Shown here in pieces: positions 5,909 to 12,765 of a stretch of 12,765 nucleotides of DNA (within the stretch, counting starts at the first letter, position 1; each line of letters begins with the position of its first letter). The stretch spans positions 1 to 12,765 of the forward strand of contig JAFDBA010000063.1 in assembly GCA_019313505.1 (NCBI GenBank), written 5' to 3'. The translations under genes were made by a program, and so were the position numbers. This DNA is from Deltaproteobacteria bacterium. Its GTDB lineage: Bacteria > Desulfobacterota > Desulfobacteria > Desulfobacterales > UBA11574. The notes under the pieces are model-generated. The model saw nothing but the letters and a program-made list of their open reading frames with translations, did not search any database and was not told where the DNA came from.

Positions 5909-8900
5909 ATGAAACTAAAAAAACTGGAAATAAATGGATTTAAATCCTTTGTTGAGAACAGCAGCATTGAATTTCCTCCAGGTATTTCTGCGGTTGTGGG
6001 TCCGAACGGTTGTGGCAAAAGCAATGTCGTGGATGCAATAAAATGGGTTATGGGAGAACAGAGTGTGAAGCAGCTCCGTGGGAAATCCATGGAAGATGTA
6101 ATATTTTCAGGTACAAACGGAAAACCGGCATTGAATATGGCAGAGGTCTCCTTAACCCTTGCAAACGACAACGGCCATGCCCCAGAAGAACTCAAGGACT
6201 TTTCCGAGATCATGTTAACCCGGCGCCTTCACCGGTCCGGAGAAAGTGCCTACTTCATCAACAAACAACGCTGTCGGCTAAAGGATATCCATAATATCTT
6301 TATGGGAAGCGGCATGGGAACAAAATCCTATTCCGTAATACAACAGGGAAATATCGGAGTAATTACGGATGCCGGACCAGAAGAAAGAAGAGTTTTTATT
6401 GAAGAAGCAGCGGGAATTACACGATATAAGAGCCGTAAAAATGAAGCTCTCGGTAAAATCAAGGCCACAAATCAGAACCTTTTGCGGGTTACAGACATCG
6501 TTGCGGAAATAAAACGACAGATGGCCGGCCTTAAACATCAGGCCAGAAAGGCCGAACGGTATAAAAAGCATCAAAAGCGCATCAAAGAACTCGATATCGG
6601 CATTGCCCTCCATTACTATGATGACTATACTCATAAAATTGATGAAACCGATGGGGTATTAACAAATTTAAAGGATACAGATATTGAGCATACAACCCGG
6701 TTGAAAAACCTCGACGCGGAAGTTGAAAAGATCAAGTTTCAGCGCTCGGAGAAAAATCAGGAGATTTCAAACCAGAAATCCCGCATATTCGAAACCCAGC
6801 GCCATATAGACCGCATGGAAAATGATATAGATCACTTTCGTAAAGATGTGGAACGGCTGACAGACGAATGTGGAGAACTTGAGTCTGCTCACAGTAACCT
6901 TGAAGAAAAAAACAGGAACTTAACATCCGAAGTCGCTCAGGTTGAAAACCAGAATATAAACATTCATGGCAAAATAGAGACTGTAAGGTCGACCATCGAT
7001 CGGGAGCGGTCGGCCTCACAAAACATAAAAGATCGGGTCGCTGTATTGAATCAAGAACTTGAAACATGTAAGGCAGATCTAATGGATATGGTGGCTCGGG
7101 AAGCACAATACAAAAATATCTATCAAAATGCTTCCCGCAACAAAGAAAGTCTTAAAAGACGACTGAAAATCATAGATGAAGAAGAAGTTTCAACCAACCA
7201 GAAAGTAGAAAGACTTCGGGAGAAAAAAGGAACGGCCCAGGAAAAGTTTGATTCATATAAAAAAGAGATCATTGATTTGAATGATCGTCTTAACAGGGTC
7301 AAAAAGCAGCTCGAAGAAAAAAGCAAATCTCTTGCAGAACATGTTAAACGTGTTCAGACCCTTGATCTTGAGAAAAACCAGGCCAGATCATCGTATGCGG
7401 CTTTAAAGAAAATGGAAGACAATTTCGAGTGGTACAAAGATGGCGTTCGAGCCATAATGAAAAAGAACAGAGCCGATAGAGATGGTGTGCTGCCGGGAGG
7501 ATTAGAAATTGATGAGAGTAATAGTATTTTAGGACTGATGGCTGATATCGTCGAACCGAAACCTTCCTATGAAACTGCGGTGGAAGCGGTTCTTGGAGAA
7601 TCGTTACAGTATGTTCTTGTCAAGGATCAAAAAGCAGGCTTAGGTTCCATCGACTATCTTCAAACAAGCGGTGAGGGACGGGGAGGCTTTATACCTGTCT
7701 CATCTGTCAAAGAGATAGTGTTCGACAACAAAATGAAGCCCGACTGTCAAAGAAGGCTTTTGAACCATGTTTCTGTTAAAGAGGGGTTTGAAAAGGTAAC
7801 AGAAGCGCTTTTAGGGCATGTTGTTGTTACCGCCGATATTGAAGAGGCCATAAAGATATTCAACAGTAATGGTGTATGGCAAACCGTTGTTACCAAAGAG
7901 GGTGATTTAATTTCCCATCAGGGCATCATGGTTGGTGGAAGTAAAGAAAAATTATCAGGAATCCTTGCAAAGAAGCAGGAGATTAAAAAGATAGGGCTTG
8001 AGATCAAAAGATTAAAACAGAAATTTGAAACAGCCCGCCATGATCAGAAGGAATTGGAATCTAAAGTCCGGGTCGTTGAAAGCGACTTGCAGAAACTTCA
8101 AACACTAAAGAACAAAGCAGAGCACCACGAAGTCGAAGGGGAAAAGGCTCTTTACAAAGCAACCGAGGACCTCAAGCACGCCCAACGACATCTTGAAATC
8201 GTATGTTTGGAGCAGGAACGTCTTCTGGGCGAAGAAAGTGATATCGATGAAGAAATGGCCAAATACAACGAGGCGGTTGAAGAAATCGAAAATCAAGTTA
8301 AAAATGCTCAGGAGATGGTCTCTGAAAAACTGGAAAAGATAGCCGCTGTCTCATCTGAAATGGAAGAGTTTGAACAGAGAATAGTCGATCTGAAGCTCGA
8401 ACAGACCTCGTTAACCGTCAAACTGGAAAACAGTAATAACACCTTAAGGCGGCTTAAAGAGTTTCAGAATGATGGGATACAACAGTTCGAAGAGCTTTCC
8501 CGGGAAATTTCCCGAAAAAAACAAAAAAGAATCACTTCTAAACAAAAAATAGAAGAATATGAACAGATGCTTTCCGGTAAGTATGACGGTATGAAACGCC
8601 TTGAGCAGACGCTTGAAAAAAATGAGGAGGATTATACTGCCATCGACACAAAGCTGCAAGAGAGTGACAGTGTCATATCGGATATACAGATCCGGCGGGA
8701 TAAAACTGTACAAAAAATACGCTTGCTTGAGCTTGAACAATCAGAGCGGAACATCAAACGGGAAAATATCGCCAAGCGCCTGGAAGAAAATTATCACAGT
8801 CCCCTATCGGTATTTAAGTCGGAATTTGACAATATGGAAAATTCTACGGACATATCCATAGATGACATGGAAGATAAACTTTTCCGGCTCAGAAAAAAGA

Positions 8901-9514
8901 TTGCAAATATCGACGATGTCAATCTTGGTGCCATAAAGGAGTATGAACAGCTCAAAGACCGTTTTGACTTTCTGAACGAACAGTGTGCCGATCTTGCAAA
9001 GGCCATCGACGACCTTCATAAAGTTGTCAAAAAGATAAACCGGATAACACAGGAACGATTTGTTAAAACCTTCGATAGTGTTAATGATAAGTTGAATGAG
9101 GTGTTCCCCCGTCTTTTCGAAGGCGGCAGCGCCAAACTCATCATGACAGAGCCGAACAATCCCCTTGAAACCGGTATAGACTTCATGATTCACCCTCCGG
9201 GGAAAAAACTAACCAGAATGAGCCTTCTTTCCGGGGGAGAAAAAGCACTCTCAGCCATTGCAGTGATCTTTTCCATCTTTTTAATTAAGCCGGCATTTTT
9301 CTGTCTCATGGACGAAATTGACGCATCTCTTGATGAAACCAATATTTTTCGCTTCAATGATATGCTTCAGATCATTGGAGATAAATCTCAAATAATTATG
9401 ATTACCCACAATAAAAGAACTATGGAATTTGCCGACACATTATTTGGAATCACTATGGAAAAAAAGGGGGTTTCCAAGATTGTTTCGGTAAACTTGCGGA
9501 AGGAAGAAGGATAA
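5909..9514 (+). CDS. smc: Chromosome segregation protein SMC
   Basis: SMC is the ATPase core of the bacterial condensin that organises and segregates chromosomes with ScpA and ScpB. The 1201-residue product has the full architecture: an N-terminal head with Walker A GPNGCGKS (31-38) and the conserved SVIQQGNIG and EEAAGITRYKSRK segments; a long heptad-like coiled coil (about 170-520); a hinge (about 526-677, GGLEID through GIMVGGSKEKLSG); a returning coiled coil (about 690-1030); and a C-terminal head with the signature LLSGGEKAL (about 1106-1114) and Walker B CLMDEIDASLDE (1132-1143). Length is normal for the family. The ATG at 5909 has GGGAG ten bases upstream. ftsY starts 8 bases after the stop, and the two are very likely cotranscribed. 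scpA and scpB are not in the window. Confidence 0.98.
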   Translation: MKLKKLEINGFKSFVENSSIEFPPGISAVVGPNGCGKSNVVDAIKWVMGEQSVKQLRGKSMEDVIFSGTNGKPALNMAEVSLTLANDNGHAPEELKDFSEIMLTRRLHRSGESAYFINKQRCRLKDIHNIFMGSGMGTKSYSVIQQGNIGVITDAGPEERRVFIEEAAGITRYKSRKNEALGKIKATNQNLLRVTDIVAEIKRQMAGLKHQARKAERYKKHQKRIKELDIGIALHYYDDYTHKIDETDGVLTNLKDTDIEHTTRLKNLDAEVEKIKFQRSEKNQEISNQKSRIFETQRHIDRMENDIDHFRKDVERLTDECGELESAHSNLEEKNRNLTSEVAQVENQNINIHGKIETVRSTIDRERSASQNIKDRVAVLNQELETCKADLMDMVAREAQYKNIYQNASRNKESLKRRLKIIDEEEVSTNQKVERLREKKGTAQEKFDSYKKEIIDLNDRLNRVKKQLEEKSKSLAEHVKRVQTLDLEKNQARSSYAALKKMEDNFEWYKDGVRAIMKKNRADRDGVLPGGLEIDESNSILGLMADIVEPKPSYETAVEAVLGESLQYVLVKDQKAGLGSIDYLQTSGEGRGGFIPVSSVKEIVFDNKMKPDCQRRLLNHVSVKEGFEKVTEALLGHVVVTADIEEAIKIFNSNGVWQTVVTKEGDLISHQGIMVGGSKEKLSGILAKKQEIKKIGLEIKRLKQKFETARHDQKELESKVRVVESDLQKLQTLKNKAEHHEVEGEKALYKATEDLKHAQRHLEIVCLEQERLLGEESDIDEEMAKYNEAVEEIENQVKNAQEMVSEKLEKIAAVSSEMEEFEQRIVDLKLEQTSLTVKLENSNNTLRRLKEFQNDGIQQFEELSREISRKKQKRITSKQKIEEYEQMLSGKYDGMKRLEQTLEKNEEDYTAIDTKLQESDSVISDIQIRRDKTVQKIRLLELEQSERNIKRENIAKRLEENYHSPLSVFKSEFDNMENSTDISIDDMEDKLFRLRKKIANIDDVNLGAIKEYEQLKDRFDFLNEQCADLAKAIDDLHKVVKKINRITQERFVKTFDSVNDKLNEVFPRLFEGGSAKLIMTEPNNPLETGIDFMIHPPGKKLTRMSLLSGGEKALSAIAVIFSIFLIKPAFFCLMDEIDASLDETNIFRFNDMLQIIGDKSQIIMITHNKRTMEFADTLFGITMEKKGVSKIVSVNLRKEEG

Positions 9515-9522
9515 ACTTGGTT

Positions 9523-10485
9523 ATGGCATTCACCTGGTTTAAAAATAATGATGAGGTTAAGGAGGAGAATCAGGAAAAATCAACCGGTTTTTTGAACCGG
9601 CTGAGAAAGGGCCTCTCAAAAACCCAAAAAGTTCTTTCAACGGATATTAACGAACTGTTTGCAGGCAATCGGAAAATTGATGATGAACTGCTGGAGGAAC
9701 TTGAAGAACTTCTCATCACCTCGGATATGGGTGTCCGGACCACCATGGATCTTATACAGAGCATTTCAAAAAAATCCTCAGAAATATCCGGCGCCGACCA
9801 GCTCAAAAAGGCACTCAAAGAAAAAATACTTGCATTACTAAATTCGGAGAAACCTTACCAGGAAAAAATTACTACCGGACCTCATGTTATAATGGTAATC
9901 GGCGTAAACGGGGTAGGTAAAACAACGACCATCGGAAAGCTATCTGCAAAATTTGTGGCTTCCGGGAAAAAGGTTATAATTGCCGCCGCCGACACTTTTC
10001 GGGCGGCGGCAGTAGAACAGCTTACCATATGGGCTCAAAGAGCAGGTGTAGAAATTGTAAAACACAAGGAAATGTCAGATCCTGCCGCTGTTGCATATGA
10101 CGGAATTGAAGCGGCTCTGGCCAGAGGTGCGGATGTTGTTCTTGTGGATACTGCCGGGAGAATTCACACAAGGAAAAACCTGATGGAAGAGCTAAAAAAG
10201 ATAAAGCGCGCCATTTCAAAGAAACTTCCTGAAGCCCCCCATGAAATCCTTCTTGTTCTTGATGCCACAACCGGACAAAATGCCCTTTCACAGGCCGAGC
10301 TGTTTAATGACGCCCTTGACGTTACAGGAATCGCCCTTACAAAACTTGATGGAACTGCCAAAGGAGGAATTGTTGTCAGTATTTGCAGTATGCTTGAAAT
10401 TCCCTTAAAGTATATTGGCATCGGTGAAAAAATTGAGGATCTGCAGGAATTTGATTCGGTCCGGTTTGTTGATGCTCTGTTCTAG
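9523..10485 (+). CDS. ftsY: Signal recognition particle receptor FtsY
   Basis: FtsY is the SRP receptor GTPase that delivers ribosome-nascent chain complexes to the Sec translocon at the inner membrane. From the ATG the protein is 320 residues: a short charged N-terminal segment (about 1-25), an alpha-helical N domain (about 26-110), and a GTPase G domain with G1 GVNGVGKTTT (127-136), the insertion-box motif DTFRAAAVEQL (157-167), G3 DTAGR (209-213), G4 TKLDG (273-277) and G5 GIGE (299-302). The acidic A domain found in E. coli is almost absent, as in many non-enteric bacteria. The gene begins 8 bases after the smc stop. The purine-rich AGAAGG ending at 9510, inside the end of smc, serves as ribosome binding site. 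A TTG at 9517 lies at more usual spacing and could start a protein two residues longer; I chose the ATG because MAF-W-FK starts are common in this family. Confidence 0.97.
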   Translation: MAFTWFKNNDEVKEENQEKSTGFLNRLRKGLSKTQKVLSTDINELFAGNRKIDDELLEELEELLITSDMGVRTTMDLIQSISKKSSEISGADQLKKALKEKILALLNSEKPYQEKITTGPHVIMVIGVNGVGKTTTIGKLSAKFVASGKKVIIAAADTFRAAAVEQLTIWAQRAGVEIVKHKEMSDPAAVAYDGIEAALARGADVVLVDTAGRIHTRKNLMEELKKIKRAISKKLPEAPHEILLVLDATTGQNALSQAELFNDALDVTGIALTKLDGTAKGGIVVSICSMLEIPLKYIGIGEKIEDLQEFDSVRFVDALF

Positions 10486-10490
10486 GGGAA

Positions 10491-10502
10491 ACGGTATACC
10501 GT
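10491..10502. repeat. Perfect 12-bp palindrome just after ftsY
   Basis: ACGGTATACCGT is identical to its reverse complement and starts 5 bases after the ftsY stop. There is no loop or T-tract, so it is not a typical terminator. It could be a protein-binding site or chance. Confidence 0.35.
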
Positions 10503-10512
10503 ATTTAAGGCG

Positions 10513-10636
10513 CTTAGACAAATAAGTGTGAAGTGCCTAAAGTGATCTAAAGTGCCTAAAATTAATGAATACTGCCAATTTGTATAAAAGCCGGAGCAAA
10601 GCGACTCCTTAACTTTAGCTCACTTGTAACTTTTCC
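10513..10636 (-). repeat. Family B intergenic repeat, copy 2 (inverted)
   Basis: This 124-bp unit, read on the minus strand, aligns end to end with 4166-4290 at about 89% identity by hand. The 37 bases starting GGAAAAGTTACAAGTGAGC are identical in both copies; differences cluster in the centre and the ACTTTAG-rich part. The internal 13-bp stem seen in copy 1 is partly disrupted here (TCATTAATTTTAG instead of TCCTTAACTTTAG). It lies downstream of ftsY and upstream of the HU promoter. Confidence 0.88.
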
Positions 10637-10754
10637 GTGTTGGGATTTATCCGGTTAAAACCGAAATTTCGAGGAATTACTTTCCCCAAATGTAATGATA
10701 TAGCCCGATAACGGTATTAAATACAAAAAAAGTGTTGATAAATGCTGTTTTATG

Positions 10755-10781
10755 TTGACATGAATAATTTGCTAATATATG
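10755..10781 (+). promoter_or_regulatory. Candidate promoter of the HU gene
   Basis: A perfect TTGACA (10755-10760) is followed by TATATG (10776-10781, spacer 15); TATGGG at 10778 with spacer 17 is the alternative -10. The local sequence is very AT-rich. Transcription would start near 10788, giving a leader of about 57 bases before the HU start. Confidence 0.5.
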
Positions 10782-10829
10782 GGTTTTTTTAGTATTGCTG
10801 TTTAAATGACTATTAATCAACAACAAAAA

Positions 10830-10838
10830 GGGGGGGGG
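10830..10838 (+). promoter_or_regulatory. Nine-G Shine-Dalgarno tract of the HU gene
   Basis: Five A residues are followed by nine consecutive G residues, then ACAAGT and the ATG at 10845. The tract sits at the right distance (6 bases) to bind the 16S rRNA tail, but a pure G run is unusual. It fixes the start at 10845 rather than the in-frame ATG at 10806. Confidence 0.7.
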
Positions 10839-10844
10839 ACAAGT

Positions 10845-11117
10845 ATGACAAAAGCAGAATTAGTAGAAATGATGGCAAAGGATGCAAAGATCTCCAAGGT
10901 TGCCGCTTCAACCGCACTAGACTCTTTCATGACAAATGTAACAAAGGCTCTGAAGAAAAAGGATGGTAAGGTAACGTTGGTCGGATTTGGCACTTTTGCA
11001 AAAATCCGTCGAAAAGCTCGAAAAGGACGGAATCCTCAAACCGGTGATCCCATTAAAATTAAAGCTTGCAATGTAGTAAAGTTTCGACCCGGCAAGAAAC
11101 TCAAAGACGCTATATAA
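10845..11117 (+). CDS. hup: DNA-binding protein HU
   Basis: HU is a small dimeric nucleoid protein that bends and compacts DNA. The 90-residue product has the standard length and architecture: two N-terminal helices (MTKAELVEMMAKDAKISKVAASTALDSF region), the beta saddle with VTLVGFGTF, and the DNA-binding arm RKARKGRNPQTGDPIKI with the conserved RNPQTG turn and its intercalating proline, ending FRPGKKLKDAI. The start is fixed by family length and by the G-rich ribosome binding site 6 bases upstream. It is a single-gene unit with its own promoter, converging on the acylphosphatase gene; a 14-bp hairpin separates them. IHF is unlikely because the arm and helices follow the HU pattern. Confidence 0.95.
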   Translation: MTKAELVEMMAKDAKISKVAASTALDSFMTNVTKALKKKDGKVTLVGFGTFAKIRRKARKGRNPQTGDPIKIKACNVVKFRPGKKLKDAI

Positions 11118-11125
11118 CTAATCGG

Positions 11126-11171
11126 TTGAAGCGGTTTATTTATAAGCACTCGAATAGATAAGCCGCTTCAA
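11126..11171. terminator. Hairpin between convergent HU and acylphosphatase genes
   Basis: TTGAAGCGGTTTAT (11126-11139) pairs with ATAAGCCGCTTCAA (11158-11171) over 14 bp, with one T-G wobble and an 18-base loop. It starts 8 bases after the HU stop, and its right arm contains the stop codon of the acylphosphatase gene (11168-11170). No T-run follows on either strand, so it is not a canonical intrinsic terminator. Placement between convergent genes still suggests a two-way terminator or RNA 3' end stabiliser. Confidence 0.55.
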
Positions 11172-11449
11172 TATGTTATCTTAAAACTATTAAACTCACC
11201 TTTATATTTTCCCCATGTTACATCCACATCAAGGACCTTTGCAATGGGCGGTCCGTGTTTACACCAGGCAAGCATGGAATCCACATTTTCTTTAGGGCCT
11301 TCAAACACGGCTGCAACGGTTCCATTCCTTTGATTTTTCACCCAGCCGAAAACACCGTATCTGGCTGCAGCTTTCTTTGTCTCCAACCTGAAAAAGACGC
11401 CTTGAACTCTGCCGCTGATCACAGCCCGAACTCTTACTTTGTTTTCCAT
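11168..11449 (-). CDS. acyP: Acylphosphatase (EC 3.6.1.7)
   Basis: Acylphosphatase hydrolyses carboxyl-phosphate bonds in small acyl phosphates such as acetyl- or carbamoyl-phosphate. The 93-residue length is typical. The family signatures are GRVQGVFFR (13-21, catalytic Arg21 in the phosphate-binding loop) and GWVKNQRNGTVAAVFEG (35-51, catalytic Asn39). The usual aromatic/basic C-terminal end FNSFKITY is present. The ATG at 11449 has only a weak purine-rich stretch (GAAGAGGGA) about nine bases upstream. It lies 36 bp after ligA on the same strand and is probably cotranscribed with it; there is no obvious functional link. The stop codon is inside the hairpin shared with the HU gene. Confidence 0.93.
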   Translation of the reverse strand: MENKVRVRAVISGRVQGVFFRLETKKAAARYGVFGWVKNQRNGTVAAVFEGPKENVDSMLAWCKHGPPIAKVLDVDVTWGKYKGEFNSFKITY

Positions 11450-11484
11450 TCTTATTATCCCTCTTCCAATTGAAGATTTTCAAC

Positions 11485-11504
11485 ATCAATCATCAATCAT
11501 CAAT
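11485..11504. repeat. 7-base tandem repeat at the ligA 3' end
   Basis: ATCAATC occurs twice followed by a partial third unit (ATCAAT). On the coding strand it specifies the last LigA residues and the TGA stop. Changing the number of units would alter only the extreme C-terminus. Confidence 0.6.
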
Positions 11505-12765
11505 TTCTTCAGGGTTTCCTCATCAATTATTTCAACTCCCAAATTGTCTGCCCGTTCGAGCTTGGAACCCGGTGAAGTGCCGGCCACGAGATAATCTGTG
11601 TTCCGGCTCACAGAACCGGTTACTTTTCCTCCAGCCATCTCGATATTTTTTTTTGCCTGGTTTCTTGTCAGGGTTTCAAGTGTGCCGGTAAGAACAAATA
11701 CCTTGTCTTCCAGCAGGCTTTGTTTTCGAATAGTTTCACCAAGAATTTGAACTCCTCCGACCATAATATCCTGTACTGTGTCCCGGTTTTCAGGCTCTTT
11801 TAAAAAGCCTGCGACACTTTCTGCAACAACAGGTCCCACCCCGTCAATGGCAGTAAGATCATCTACTGTCGCGCCAATGAGTTTTTCCAGACTTCCAAAT
11901 GTTGTAGTAAGAATGCCTGCCACATGTTCTCCCACATGCCGGATCCCCAGAGAGTAAATAAACCGTGCCAGAGTAATCTGCTTGCTTTTTTCAATGGCAT
12001 CTATAATGTTTGCGGCAGATCTTTGTCCCATACGTTCCAGGTTTTTTAACGTATCTTCATTCAACCGAAAGATATCCCCATATGAAAAGAGCAACCCCTT
12101 GTCCACCAACTGCTCGATCAGTTTATTTCCCAGGCCGTCGATGTCGAATGCGCCCTTTGATGCGAAATGGTTGATTCGTTCTTTTACCTGGGCGGAACAG
12201 GCAGTGTTAGTGCACCGCAAGGCTGCCTCATCTTTAGCACGAACAACAGAAGAATGGCATGCCGGGCAATGCTGCGGCATTTTGAATATGCTTTCTGTGC
12301 CCGTCCTCTGGGAAGTGATCACTTTAACTACTTCGGGAATCACGTCCCCGGCCCGCTGGACCAGAACCGTGTCGCCTATTCTTATATCTTTTCTTTTTAG
12401 CTCATCTTCGTTGTGAAGGGTTGCCCGGCTTACCACGGCTCCGCCGATATTTACCGGAACGAGATGGGCCACAGGCGTTAACACGCCGGTTCTTCCAAGC
12501 TGCACTTCTATACCGGTTATCCGTGTCGTCTCTTGAATCGCTTTAAACTTGTAGGCGATGGCCCACCGAGGGCTCCGAGAGGTTGCTCCAAGAAGCTGCT
12601 GCGATCCAGTATCGTCCACTTTAATCACAACACCGTCAATATCATAGGGCAAAACATGACGCTGTTCGGTGAGTTCCCGGTAATATTCAAGAACTTCCGT
12701 GATAGTGATTTTAGGTCTTATATACGGATTGACTCTGAATCCCAGGTCCTGCAAGGCATACAGGG
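11486..12765 (-). CDS. ligA: NAD-dependent DNA ligase LigA, N-terminus outside the window
   Basis: LigA seals nicks in replication and repair using NAD+. The frame remains open through the right edge (reading LYALQDLGFRVNP), so the N-terminal Ia domain and the catalytic KxDG lysine, around 250 residues, are missing. Visible parts in order are: the end of the adenylation domain with DIDGVVIKV (around 12617-12646) and AIAYKFKA; the OB fold with GRTGVLTPVA, RATLHNEDE and GDVIPEV; a four-Cys zinc finger (codons at 12266-12268, 12257-12259, 12212-12214 and 12197-12199); the helix-hairpin-helix domain (GAFDIDGLGNKLIEQL, LGIRHVGEHVA, IDGVGPVVAESV); and a C-terminal BRCT domain (VFVLTGTLETLTRNQAK, GGKVTGSVS, YLVAGTSPGSKLERA). 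The end matches the usual family end. It is the first visible gene of a likely ligA-acyP unit. Confidence 0.97.
   Translation of the reverse strand, partial: LYALQDLGFRVNPYIRPKITITEVLEYYRELTEQRHVLPYDIDGVVIKVDDTGSQQLLGATSRSPRWAIAYKFKAIQETTRITGIEVQLGRTGVLTPVAHLVPVNIGGAVVSRATLHNEDELKRKDIRIGDTVLVQRAGDVIPEVVKVITSQRTGTESIFKMPQHCPACHSSVVRAKDEAALRCTNTACSAQVKERINHFASKGAFDIDGLGNKLIEQLVDKGLLFSYGDIFRLNEDTLKNLERMGQRSAANIIDAIEKSKQITLARFIYSLGIRHVGEHVAGILTTTFGSLEKLIGATVDDLTAIDGVGPVVAESVAGFLKEPENRDTVQDIMVGGVQILGETIRKQSLLEDKVFVLTGTLETLTRNQAKKNIEMAGGKVTGSVSRNTDYLVAGTSPGSKLERADNLGVEIIDEETLKKLMIDD

Larger units (their letters stand above)
10486..10844. other. Intergenic region between ftsY and the HU gene
   Basis: These 359 bp hold no gene. 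They contain the perfect 12-base palindrome ACGGTATACCGT (10491-10502), repeat B copy 2 (10513-10636), a small CGGTT/AACCG hairpin (10652-10663) overlapping the palindrome CGAAATTTCG (10662-10671), and the HU promoter and ribosome binding site. No T-tailed terminator for smc-ftsY is obvious. Confidence 0.6.

Noticed and set aside
10806..10844. In-frame upstream ATG giving a 103-residue HU with a 13-residue N-terminal extension
   Set aside because: The extension would be encoded by the leader including the G tract; HU proteins are about 90 residues starting MTKAEL, and the ATG at 10845 has a well-placed binding site.
1..12765. CRISPR array, tRNA, rRNA, complete insertion sequence or defence cluster
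   Set aside because: No regularly spaced direct repeats, no cloverleaf or rRNA core sequences, and no transposase, integrase, nuclease or toxin motifs were seen in the coding frames.

Overview
The window looks like ordinary chromosome from an anaerobic, moderately AT-rich Gram-negative bacterium. A member of the Desulfobacterota (Desulfobacterales-like) fits best. The reasons are an adjacent smc-ftsY pair, a long PPi-type phosphofructokinase, a CBS-CBS-ACT protein, and intergenic spaces filled with palindromic repeat elements. This assignment is inference from protein flavour and repeat style; there is no rRNA or other decisive marker. No tRNA, CRISPR array, intact insertion sequence or phage gene is visible.

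Layout from left to right. A 5'-truncated DEAD-box RNA helicase (plus strand) runs to 1062 and is visibly richer in G+C than what follows. It is followed by a possible decayed minus-strand gene end (1121-1294). Three minus-strand genes come next: a CBS-CBS-ACT regulatory protein (1340-1945), a 663-residue diphosphate-dependent phosphofructokinase (2148-4139) and a SLC10A7/YfeH-type membrane transporter (4434-5411). The strand then switches for smc (5909-9514) and ftsY (9523-10485), which are only 8 bases apart. A monocistronic HU gene (10845-11117) follows, with a clear -35 box and an unusual nine-G Shine-Dalgarno tract. On the minus strand, an acylphosphatase (11168-11449) lies just downstream of a partial NAD-dependent DNA ligase (11486 to the right edge).

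Functionally, smc (chromosome condensation) and ftsY (SRP receptor) are a recurrent housekeeping pair. HU and LigA add nucleoid and replication/repair functions. The phosphofructokinase provides a reversible PPi-linked glycolytic step. The CBS-ACT protein may be a ligand-sensing regulator, but nothing here identifies its ligand.

The least ordinary part is the intergenic DNA. I see three families of structured repeats: (A) a 143-bp nested palindrome that touches the phosphofructokinase stop codon; (B) a ~125-bp element present twice in opposite orientation (4166-4290 and 10513-10636, about 89% identical by hand), bracketing the transporter-smc-ftsY block; and (C) a ~160-bp nested palindrome upstream of smc, with a solitary half-copy at 4352-4379. 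I find no convincing new multi-gene system. The repeat families are the best candidates for something undescribed.
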